A stretch of DNA of 24,793 bases from assembly GCA_021129445.1 (NCBI GenBank), contig JAJOLG010000063.1, positions 1,821-26,613 of the forward strand, written 5' to 3'. Positions 1 through 7,812 of the stretch are shown here, in pieces. This stretch comes from Candidatus Altimarinota bacterium. GTDB taxonomy: Bacteria > Patescibacteriota > Gracilibacteria > GCA-2401425 > JAJOLG01. Position 1 is the first letter of the stretch; each line of letters begins with the position of its first letter. The notes under the pieces are model-generated. The model did no database searches, had not been told where the DNA came from, and was given only the letters and a program-made list of their open reading frames with translations. A program made the position numbers and the translations under genes.

Positions 1-538
1 TTGAAAAAAAATTTTCTCGAGTTGAAAAAAAATTTTCAAAACAAAAACTTTTTCATCAAAAAAATTTTTCCAAAAAATCAAAAAATTTTTCTTCAAAATC
101 CTGTTCAGATAAATTTATTTTCCAAAAATCATTCAAAAATTTCATTGTTTCAAAAGCATTTGAAACAGCTCATCACAATCAAGAATGAAGTGGAATATTT
201 TTTTCAATTGTAATTTTTATTCAATTTGGCTTTGTTCATTTATTTTTTTTAGCAAAAAATTTTTGCATTTCTTTTGCAACAAAAAAACAAATATTATTCG
301 CATTTGTCGGGAATTTTATTTTTCACTTTCAACGAATTTCAATTGATCAAGAATTTTTTGAATTAACTTTTTCTTCAAAAAAAATTTTATCAAAAAGATT
401 TATTTTTTGAGAAAAATAAATTTTATCTTTTCAGTTTTGGGTTAAAATTGACACCACTTTAAACAACTCTTTTTGTCATTCTGAACGAAGCGAAAAATCT
501 TTAAATCATTTGGATACTGCATTTCATCAGAATGACAT
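1..538 (-). CDS. ispE: IspE-like GHMP kinase (4-diphosphocytidyl-2-C-methylerythritol kinase), 3' end outside window
   Basis: Read with UGA = Gly, this minus-strand frame contains IEKNIPLHSGLGGAVSN, the ATP-binding loop of GHMP kinases (IspE pattern PxGxGLGGGSSNA); three of its glycines are TGA. It is preceded by FPTNANNI, the IspE 'lP..NNl' segment, and followed by a leucine/asparagine helix (MKFLNDFW). IspE phosphorylates CDP-methylerythritol in the non-mevalonate isoprenoid pathway. About 179 residues are in the window and the C-terminus runs off position 1. The N-terminus is unusual: the expected AKINLFL...DGYH start is missing. The only in-frame ATG (538-536) lies inside the inverted-repeat element at 474-537, so about 20 residues come from the repeat. 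An upstream frame, open from a possible TTG at 586, reads AKSLNL just before the repeat. This would fit an insertion near the N-terminus. The family call is good; the start, and whether the protein is functional, are uncertain. Confidence 0.7.
474..537. repeat. 64-bp REP/MITE-like inverted-repeat element
   Basis: The ends are perfect 11-bp inverted repeats: TGTCATTCTGA (474-484) and TCAGAATGACA (527-537). The left end continues as GAACGAAGCGAAAAATCTTT. This resembles the dispersed 'GTCATTCTGAACGAAGCGAA' palindromic elements seen in many unrelated bacterial genomes (from memory, not searched). It is more GC-rich than its surroundings. Only one copy is visible in the window. It covers the apparent start of the IspE-like gene. 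Confidence 0.6.
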
Positions 539-647
539 TAAATTTAATGATTTTGCTCAATTATTATCAAAAAAACTTCAAAACAATAACTCAGCAGAGG
601 GAATTATTCTTGCAAACGACTTTATTTCAAAGATTTTTTCCACTTAA

Positions 648-1028
648 TTTAAAATTTTTAAATTTCTAATTTTTTCTTTTCAAAAGTCTTTTTGTAATTT
701 TTGCAAAATTTCATATTTCAAAATTTGCAATTCGTTGGAAACCGCAGGATTGCTTCATTTTACATACAAAAATCAATTTTGAATTTTTTCACATTTTGTA
801 AAATTCAAAAATTTTTCTCACATCAGATCCGCGAGATGAAATTTAAACCTTCAAAAAATAATCAAACTTTGGGAAATATCTCAAAGTCAATATTTATCAA
901 TTGAAGAATTTATCAAATCTCACAGTTTCTCCATTCACCTTTTTCTTCTTCAAAAATCTGAATTTCAAAAATTACTCGCAAACTCAGAATCCATCGGTAA
1001 AACAGACTTACTTAAATTTTTATTATAA
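648..1028 (+). pseudogene. Interrupted or start-less plus-strand reading frame, unknown product
   Basis: With code 25 this frame is open for 126 codons and ends at TAA 1026-1028, but contains no ATG. The same frame is also open upstream from 420 to 644 and is cut by one TAA at 645-647, so 420-1028 is a single frame with one internal stop and no ATG. The upstream part overlaps the repeat and the IspE-like gene in antisense and is probably not coding. The downstream part has protein-like composition near its end (LSIEEFIKSHSF, LLQKSEFQKLL) and stops inside a hairpin shared with the converging gene, as a real 3' end would. I do not recognise a family; a weak resemblance to DNA polymerase III delta C-termini was not convincing. 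It could be a decayed gene, a gene with a sequencing error, or chance. Confidence 0.25.
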
Positions 1029-1067
1029 TTATTTTTTTTACCATAATTCATAATAAAAAAAATTATT
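1027..1067. terminator. Possible bidirectional terminator between converging frames
   Basis: Arms 1027-1040 and 1054-1067 pair over 13 of 14 positions. Each arm holds a run of eight T or A, so either RNA strand would carry a U-run. It overlaps the stop codons of the frames on both sides. The stem is AT-only, so the call is weak. Confidence 0.35.
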
Positions 1068-1689
1068 CTATTTCATTTTCTAATTTTTCAATCACTTTTT
1101 CAAAAATTTTATAAGAAATTGCTCTTTCAAAATCTCAAATTTCTCAATTTTCAGTCAAAGTTTTTAAAATTTCTAAAAATAATTTATCAAGACCAGGAAT
1201 AGGTTTCCAAGAATTATGATCAATAACCGTCTCCAAAACCCCCTCTTTTTCCAAAATCGCAACCGAATAAATTACATTTATCCAATCAAAAATTTGTTGA
1301 TGAAATTTATTTTCAATTTGCACAGAAAGTCATAAATTTTGAATTCATTTTTCACTAATTTTCATCGCAATTTTCTCATTTGCCAAATCAGAAATAGGCA
1401 CAAGAATTGCAAGAATAAAGTCAGAAGGTACATTTTTTTCAATCAATCAAGTCACCAAAGACACGATAAAATCTTTATCTCTGTCATTCAAAAATTTCTT
1501 AATTACATCTCATAAACCATCATCAAAAACTTTGGCTTTCGCTTCATCTTTTTTTAATTGTTTAGATGCTTTTTGTGAAGCTTTCGCCTTTTCTTTGTAG
1601 GCTTCATTTAATTTTTCAGCCTGCTCTGGCGACTGAACTCACGCTTCTGCCGAACTATCAATATCTCATCAAAAAATTTCTGGGGACAT
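1063..1689 (-). CDS. Hypothetical protein, 208 aa, last gene of the glycyl-tRNA synthetase operon
   Basis: Complete frame from ATG 1689 to TAA 1063. The first about 60 residues are polar, with an acidic/alanine start (DIDSSAEAG) and a lysine/alanine-rich, probably coiled-coil stretch (EAYKEKAKASQKASKQLKK). After that come amphipathic helices (IKKFLNDRDKDFIVSLVTGLIEK, then DWINVIYSVAILEKEGV). No signal peptide or membrane segment is visible, so it is probably cytoplasmic. I recognise no family and no catalytic motif. The start lies 5 bp after the stop of the DUF2304 gene, so the two are surely co-transcribed. UGA glycines are scattered along its length, as in the neighbours. Confidence 0.8.
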
Positions 1690-1694
1690 AAATT

Positions 1695-2030
1695 TTATTT
1701 ATTTTTTTCACTATCTTCAATAGAAAACTTTCTAATTATTTTTGTCAAATCTCTATCAAGTTTTTCAATTTTCATAAACATATGCAAAATTATAAAAAAC
1801 AAAATCATAATTATCAATAAAAAAAATGCTTTTACAGAATCCTGAATTCATGTAATTTGTGCAAAAATTTCTATTGATTGCGGATAAGCTCATAAAAATC
1901 AGAAAAATCACCAAAAAAATGTCCAAAAAATTATCTCTCTCCACGTTTTTTTTCATTTTAACCACAAAAAAATTCATCTCAAAACGAAAATTAATGCAAT
2001 TACCGGAATTATGATTTTATAAATTGGCAT
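1695..2030 (-). CDS. DUF2304-family small membrane protein, 111 aa
   Basis: Three hydrophobic segments are visible: residues about 5-22 (IIIPVIALIFVL), about 34-50 (IIFWTFFWGFFGFLGAYPQSI) and about 68-88 (FFLLIIMILFFIILHMF). A charged tail follows (KIEKLDRDLTKIIRKFSIED). This arrangement is typical of DUF2304: a short first helix with a WRE-like turn, a G.xxP.S/E.I motif, a third helix and a cytoplasmic coiled-coil tail. DUF2304 genes usually sit beside polyprenyl-phosphate glycosyltransferases, as here (4 bp after the GT2 stop), and are thought to help these enzymes at the membrane. The exact role is not known. The family call rests on this layout and context. Confidence 0.75.
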
Positions 2031-2034
2031 TTTT

Positions 2035-2727
2035 TTATTTAATTAACGAATGTAAAAATAATTTTAAAAGAGTTTTAAGTCAATTTATCAAAGATTGCCC
2101 TTTTGATTGCGAATATTTTGTGTATTTTACAGAAATCTGCACTTCTTTAAATTTTAAATTATTAGAGTGGATTTTTTGAATAATTTCCGAACAAAACTCA
2201 TATCAATTATTTTCAATTTTAACTTTTTGTAAAGCCTTTTTAGAAAATGCCTTAAAACCGCTTTGACTATCAGAAACATAAAGTCAGAAAAAAAACCAAG
2301 TTATTAAATTTCAAATTTTATTAAAAATAATACGATAAACCGGCATTTTTTGCAAATTTAAAAAACGACTTCAAATCACAACTTCGCATTCTCAATTTAA
2401 AATCGGATCAACTAATTTTTGAATTTCATCAGGATTATGCTGTCAATCGGCATCAATTGTCACACAAATTTCCGCTCATTTTTGCAAGGCAAAATCAAAT
2501 CAAGTTTGAGTCGCAGCACCAGCTCATTTGTTGATAAAATGGGAAACAAAAGAAATTTTTCATTGATTTTTCAAATCTTCCAAAATTTTTTTAGTTCAAT
2601 CCGTGCTTCAATCATCAACAACAATAATATTTTTGTATCATAAATCAAAAATTTTTTGTACCACTCAAAAAATTTTTTGTTCTTCATTAAAGGCCGGAAT
2701 TATTATGAAAATTTTTTTATTTTGCAT
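2035..2727 (-). CDS. Family 2 glycosyltransferase, dolichyl/polyprenyl-phosphate sugar synthase-like, 230 aa
   Basis: The GT-A fold motifs are in order: the start strand IIIPAFNEE (residues about 7-15), the nucleotide-binding VVDDGSTDGT (about 40-50), the metal-binding TIDADGQHNPDEI (about 100) and SDSQSGFKAFSK, which matches the 'D..sGfra' segment of DPM1/Ppm1-type enzymes. These transfer a sugar from GDP- or UDP-sugar to a lipid phosphate at the inner face of the membrane. The length matches the short catalytic-only subgroup without C-terminal membrane helices. The membrane partner is probably the DUF2304 protein encoded 4 bp downstream. It starts 8 bp after the stop of the second glycyl-tRNA synthetase, so it shares that operon. 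The sugar and lipid cannot be told from sequence. Confidence 0.88.
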
Positions 2728-2735
2728 TTAATTTT

Positions 2736-4124
2736 TTAAACTCTAAAAATTTTTTCTTCCAAATAATTTATCAACTTATTTTTCTCAAATTCAACTTTTT
2801 CCTGCTCTTTTTTTCAAGCTCAATTTTTTCTAACTTTCACAGTTCAATCATTCAAACGGCTTCATAATTCTTCTCAAATATCTTGATCTAAAATAATATT
2901 CGCTTTGCATCACATCAAATCCGCCTGCATCATTCTTTTCGGCATCGGTCATTTATTTTGATCTAAAAATACAAAATCATACTTATCCCAAATTATTTTT
3001 TTCAATTGCTTGTAATGCTCTGCTAAATTGTATTTTGACGAATCAACAACAGGCAAAATCGCCAAATCGTAAGCTTGTAAATTCGCTGGATAATTAAATT
3101 TAAAATGCTCGTTTCACTCATTATCTTTAAACATTTCCAAATTTTCAAAAATAATCGCAAGCAAAATCCTATCAACTCAAAAAGTTGGCTCAACCACAAA
3201 CAAATCTTCTCTTCAATGCTGATTTTTCATATCATAAGTTCAGCGATTTGCAAGTCCTCAAATTTCCATCCATCACCATGGGAATTTATATTCTGTGTCA
3301 ACAGTTCTTTTTGAATAATGTGCCAAATCGTCTTTTGATAAATCTCTAAAACGAATATTTTCCTCAGAAAATCATAAAATTTCAAGAAAAAATTCTTTTT
3401 GTTTTTCCAGCCAAAACTCAAAAGATTTATCATTTTCTTCGTCAGATTGAGAAAAATATTCAATTTCTGCCATATAAAATTCTTTCCTTCTAAACAAGGA
3501 ATTTTGAGCCCCAGAAATTTCTTTTCTGTATCATTTTCAAATTTGTGCAATTCAAAGTGGGAAATTTCAAGAAATTTTTCAATTATTTTTCATAATTTCA
3601 AGTCAATCGGCAAAAATATTTTGTGCTGTTTCTGGCCTCATCAAATCTAAGGTGTTTAGCTCAAACATCAGTTTTTCTTCCTCAATTTCTAATTCATGAG
3701 AAACTCTATTTTCTCAATCTCATTTAAAAATCACATTATTTTTTTCAAAAAAATTTTTATAAAAATTAACAGTGTTCACAACTTCAATTTTAGGAAATTG
3801 ATCCTCAATTAATTTATCACATCTGTGTTTCAAGCCACTTTCTGGATTTCTGATAATGTAATCAAAAAAAGTTTTTGTATGCCCAGACTTATCCAAAAGC
3901 TCTCTTTTATTGATAGTTGGACCATCCATCAAAAAAACATTTTCCTCAGAATTTACAAAAAATTTTCTCCATAAATCCAAAAATTTATTTGTAAACAAAA
4001 CCCCAGCATTTGAATAATTATAAGCTCATTCCATCCCTCAAATCCCAGTAAATGCCGGTTCAATTATTGCATTTTGTTTTAAAATATTTGCAAATTGCTC
4101 AATTGTTATTTCTGATTTTTTCAT
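2736..4124 (-). CDS. Second, divergent glycyl-tRNA synthetase (class II, alpha2 type), 462 aa
   Basis: All catalytic motifs of dimeric GlyRS are present: LMRPETAQNIF (residues 161-171), motif 2 with YRKEIS (199-204) and EFYMAEIEYF, the glycine-pocket segment FPWGWMEIGGLANR (281-294) and motif 3 FGVDRILLAI (315-324). It differs from the neighbouring GlyRS in two ways. The zinc-binding insertion is reduced and lacks its CxxC pairs (one Cys at 102). The C-terminal anticodon-binding domain lacks the usual [17 protein letters not shown] block; it instead has PMPKRMMQADLMGCKANII (393-411) and a basic/acidic coiled-coil-like tail, closer to the ProRS/ThrRS form of the HGTP fold. It lies 44 bp downstream of the canonical gene in the same operon. 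I infer an active enzyme with a changed tRNA preference, perhaps tRNA-Gly(UCA). A role other than tRNA charging is possible. Confidence 0.88.
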
Positions 4125-4168
4125 ATTTTATTTATTATTGACTTTTTATTTTGCACTCCTTCATTTAA

Positions 4169-5569
4169 TTATTTAATTTTATCCACCAAAAACCCCTTTA
4201 AATCCTTAATTTTTATTCTCACTTGCTCTCAATTATCCCTATTTCTCACAGTCACAGTCCCAAAATATGCATCATTTGGCTCATCTCACTCACCCAAAGT
4301 ATCAAAATCAACCGTCACACAAAAAGGTGTTCAAATTTCATCCTGCCTCGCATACCTTCTTCAAATACTTCATTTTTCATCAAGTTCACAAGCAAAATCC
4401 ATTTTTAACATATCAAAAATTTCTTCTGCCTTTGGTGTAAATTTCTTTATTAAAGGCAAAATCGCACACTTCACAGGCGCAATTTTTGGATCAAGTTTAA
4501 AAATCACAGATCAATCCTCTTTTTCAAAATAAGCTTCACAAATAACAGCCAAAACCGCTCTATCAAGTCCAAAAGATGGCTCAATCACATGCGGAATAAA
4601 TTTTTCATTTGTTTGAGAATTTCTAAATTTTAACTCTTGCCCAGAAAATTTGTCGTGCTGAGAAAGGTCAAAATCCGTTCTGTAAGCCAATCAAGTTAAT
4701 TCTTTAAAACCTCAAAATGGAAAATTATATTCAATATCAACTGTTCTTTTTGAATAATGCGATAATTTTTCTTTTGAATGTTCAAAAAATCTAAAATTTT
4801 TCTCAGATAATCAAATATTTTTACAAAAATTTTTCATATCATTTTGCCATTTTTCAAAAATTTCTTCCCAATTTTTCTCTTCAATAAAGTATTCAATCTC
4901 CATTTGTTCAAACTCTAAAAGTCTAAAAGTAAAATTTCACGGAGTAATTTCATTTCTGAAAGATTTTCAAATTTGAGCAATTCAAAAAGGAAAATTTTGA
5001 CGAGTGTTATCCAAAACATTTTTAAATTCCAAAAAAATTCACTGAGCAGTTTCTGGTCTTAAAAAAATTTTTTCAGACTCTCAAATTTTTCACATTTCCA
5101 TTTCAAACATTCAAGAAAATTTTCTCACATCAGTTAAATTTTCAGATCAACATTTTTCACATTTCAAGGAATTTTTATGAATAATTTTTGTCATTTCTTC
5201 AAACGGAAGTCCTTCTGGATCCACTCATTCAAGCTGATTTTCAATCAAATGATCAGCCCTAAAACGACTTTTGCAATCACGACAATCCGTCAAAGCGTCA
5301 TTAAATCAAGTCGCATGCCCACTCGCCTCCCAGGTTTTCGGATTCAACAAAATCGGTGAATCAATTCAAACAATATCCCTCCTCGCTTGCACAAAATTTT
5401 TCCACCAAAAATTTTTAATATTATTTTTAATTTCAACCCCGTAAGGTCAATAAGTATAAGTATTTGCAAAACCTCAATAAATTTCAGATGCAGGAAAAAT
5501 TATTCATTTTCTTTTACAAAATGAAACAATTTTTTGCATTTTTTCCTTGTCTAAAATATTTTTTTTCAT
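4169..5569 (-). CDS. glyS: Glycyl-tRNA synthetase, canonical dimeric type, 466 aa
   Basis: Charges tRNA-Gly with glycine in the cytoplasm. Visible domains: N-terminal class II core with [15 protein letters not shown] (30-44); a four-cysteine zinc-binding insertion (C96, C99, C137, C140); [11 protein letters not shown] (169-179); motif 2 [25 protein letters not shown] from 204; the glycine pocket FPFGGFKELTGLAYR (283-297); motif 3 [10 protein letters not shown] (333-342); and the anticodon-binding domain with [22 protein letters not shown] (401-422) and TVTVRNRD. It is a single-chain alpha2 enzyme, often called GlyQS; the symbol glyS is used loosely. It is first in an operon, behind a promoter at 5588-5615. 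Many of its own glycines are UGA, so its synthesis needs the charged recoding tRNA. Confidence 0.95.
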
Positions 5570-5587
5570 AAAATTTTATTTTTTTAA

Positions 5588-5615
5588 ATTAAAAAAATTT
5601 TTTTTTAGTATGCAA
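5588..5615 (-). promoter_or_regulatory. Promoter of the glyS operon
   Basis: On the minus strand: TTGCAT (-35, 615-610), a 16-bp spacer of A9 followed by T-run, and TTTAAT (-10, 593-588). It lies just upstream of ATG 5569, giving a short AT-only leader. It is nearly identical to the promoter at 7747-7775. Confidence 0.55.
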
Positions 5616-5631
5616 AAAAATTTTTAAAAAT

Positions 5632-5660
5632 ATTAAAAAATCTCCATAAAATGGAGATTT
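5632..5660 (-). terminator. Rho-independent terminator of the FecR-domain gene
   Basis: Perfect 10-bp stem AAATCTCCAT / ATGGAGATTT (5638-5647 and 5651-5660) with a 3-nt loop. On the minus strand a run of six T follows. It lies 23 bp after the stop of the gene ending at 5684. Confidence 0.85.
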
Positions 5661-5683
5661 ATAAAAAAATTTAGTTTAAAAAA

Positions 5684-7180
5684 TTATTTTTCAATAAATA
5701 AATGAAACTTTATAGTCTCAATCTCATTTCCATCCTCATCCAAAGATGTAATTTTATAAGTATTTTCCTCTCAAACTTTCGCATTTCACCATTCTTCTGC
5801 TATTCTAAAAATAAAATTTTTATCTCATTTTTTAAATGATTTCAAAACATAATCTCAAACCTGAATTTTCGTTGCTCAACTTGATGCAATTCATTTGATT
5901 TCCAAAGCCTGCCCTTCTGGTAATTTTACAAATTCTCAATCTTTATGAGAAATAATTTGCAAAGTTTGTTCTAATTTTAAATCAGAAGTATTTTTAACAG
6001 TTTTTTCTTCATTTTGGATAGTTTCTCAAGTTGAAGTTTTTTTAGGTTCCTCTTTAATTTTAACATTTATTTTAAACTCTTTTTCCGCAAATTTAATTCA
6101 ATCTTCATCAAAAACCTCAACCTTATAAATATTTTCTCACTCTTTCAGATTTTTCCATTTTAATGCTCAATTATATCTCCAATCAAATTTTCACGGAATA
6201 AATTTTCATAATTTCCATCAATTCACTTTTACAGAATTTGTTCAAGATGGTACTTTTCACGATAAATGAACAATTTCATCTTTAAAAATCTCAAAATTTG
6301 TATCTTCATTTGAAAGTGTAATTTCTCATTTATGCTCTGCTTTTTTTACCACAGCTTTTTCCACTTTTTCTTCTGCTTTTACAAGTTTTCAAGTAGAAGT
6401 TTTTTCAGAAATTTTTCAAGTTCACGAAGAAATCTCTTGCACTTCTGCAATATTTTTTAATTCAGAAGTTTCATTTATTTTTCAATTATTTAAATAATTT
6501 TTTTCATACCACGAAGAAAGTTTAAATTCGTCATTTATCGCACGAACCGATGGCAAAGTTCAAATTTTTAAAGAATCAAAATCAGAATCAGACATTACCA
6601 ATTCTTGTCAAACTCAAATTTTCATTTTTCACAAAACTTTTTTTCAATCAAAAAATTCCACATCGACACCTCATTCAATCACCCTTACAGAATTTCAATT
6701 TACAGAAAAAACTCAATCTTTTGTTGATAAAAGCATATTTCAAGATTTTACTTTAAAATAAGATTCAGGATTTATCATTCTCTCAACCAAAAACCAAACT
6801 CTTCATTCTGGAACAACAATTTTGACTTGTGATGAAGAATTTGTTGATTGCAATTTATCAATCAAAATAATCGCTCATTTATCAAGATTTATCTTACTTT
6901 TTGACAATAAATCAATAGATGCAAATTTTGAAGTTTTGATGATATCTCATTTAAAAAGTTTTATTTTTTTAGAAATAAAATTCCAATTTTCAGTTCAGGA
7001 CAACATTACATAAGTCCCTTTTTCTCACGGATTTAAAGTTGCAAAAGTATTTTTGAAATACTCTTTTTTCAAAATTATACTTTGAAATGCAAAGATTATC
7101 CCAACAATAATTGAAATAATTATTAAAAATGGTAAAAAATAAGAAAAAAAACTTTTTTTTGGCGGTCTTGGTCTGTACAT
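5684..7180 (-). CDS. Membrane-anchored FecR-like domain protein with Ig-like repeats, 498 aa
   Basis: A basic N-terminus (MYRPRPPKK) is followed by one membrane helix at about residues 12-34. The next about 150 residues fit a FecR-type beta domain: a line of short strands with KIVVPEGRVWFLVERMINPESYFKVKSGN, DGVFSVNGNSVRVIEGGVDVEFF and a closing GQELVMSD. Two further all-beta modules follow, each with a G.VPSGTNSVKVNG or GIASSGATKIQVGDY pattern and a closing N.YKVEVFDEDG / NTYKITSLDEDG. These resemble glucodextranase-B-like or bacterial Ig-like repeats. Lysine/glutamate/threonine-rich linkers separate them. The protein is probably anchored in the cytoplasmic membrane with the repeats outside. 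The domain calls are by pattern only. It starts 10 bp after the stop of the exported protein upstream and likely works with it at the cell surface. Confidence 0.75.
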
Positions 7181-7190
7181 AATTTATTTT

Positions 7191-7724
7191 TTAATTTACT
7201 TTTATAGATTTTGCCTTTTTATAAGATTTTCATTTTTTTGCTCAAAAATACAAATATTTCGCAGATTTTAATCAAAATCTCAAAACATTATAAGTTGTGT
7301 AATCAAGCGTTTTATTAACATAAATCACAACTTTTGCCTTTATTTTTCAATTTTGTTTAATCAGCTCAATATCATTAAATTTTTTAATATTTTTTCAATT
7401 TACATCAAAATTTACAAAATCAATATAATCTCAACCTTTTCAATACAATCTCAAAACCAATTTTTCCTCAAATTTATTTACATTTTTTATTTTCAAAACG
7501 CTATATCAATTTTCATTATCTAAAATACTAACCCTTGATGAATTTAATTTTAACATTTGATCCAAAATACTTCATTTTAAATCTAAAACAAATTCATATT
7601 TTGTCACATTTTCATAAGATTTTGCCAACCAAGAATATTGAGCAGGCGATTGTTCTGCCAAAATTTGTCAATATTGTGAGAAAAATATTCAAAATGCGAT
7701 GATTATTGAAAAAATTTTTTTCAT
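7191..7724 (-). CDS. Exported protein of unknown function, 177 aa
   Basis: The N-terminus is a clear signal peptide (MKKIFSIIIAFGIFFSQYGQILA, cleavage likely near ILA|EQ). The mature part of about 150 residues is strand-rich, without cysteines and basic at the C-terminus (GAKKGKSYKKAKSIKVN). Segments such as KLVLRLYGKGGDYIDF and GKIKAKVVIYVNKTLDYTTYNV suggest a beta-sandwich. No family is recognised. It is the first gene after a promoter in the divergent region with murC and precedes the FecR-domain gene by 10 bp, so the two may form a surface-located pair. Confidence 0.8.
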
Positions 7725-7746
7725 ATTAAAAAATTATTTTTTTTAC

Positions 7747-7775
7747 ATTAAAAAAATTTTTTTTTGATTATGCAA
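7747..7775 (-). promoter_or_regulatory. Promoter of the exported-protein/FecR operon
   Basis: TTGCAT (-35, 775-770), a 17-bp spacer containing A9 then a T-run, and TTTAAT (-10, 752-747) on the minus strand, 22 bp before ATG 7724. Its -35 box directly abuts the -35 box of the murC promoter on the other strand. Confidence 0.55.
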
Positions 7776-7791
7776 AATTTTTTTTTAAAAA
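7764..7791 (+). promoter_or_regulatory. Promoter of the murC-recG operon
   Basis: TTGATT (764-769), a 16-bp spacer with A4 then T9, and a weak -10 TAAAAA (786-791), about 20 bp before ATG 7813. It overlaps the divergent promoter, so the two may compete. Confidence 0.4.
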
Positions 7792-7812
7792 ATTAAAAAA
7801 CTAAAAAAAATA

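Noticed and set aside
420-644. Plus-strand frame containing SERSEKS
   Set aside because: It is mostly translation of the repeat element and lies antisense to the IspE-like gene; it has no ATG.
701-997. Plus-strand ORF starting ATG 701 in another frame
   Set aside because: Although it has a start codon, its sequence has no recognisable motif and its end does not match the hairpin; the frame ending at 1028 looks more protein-like.
2736-4124. Second GlyRS-like gene as a prolyl- or threonyl-tRNA synthetase
   Set aside because: Its C-terminal domain has a ProRS/ThrRS flavour, but RPETAQ, GWMEIGGLANR and motif 3 are those of GlyRS.
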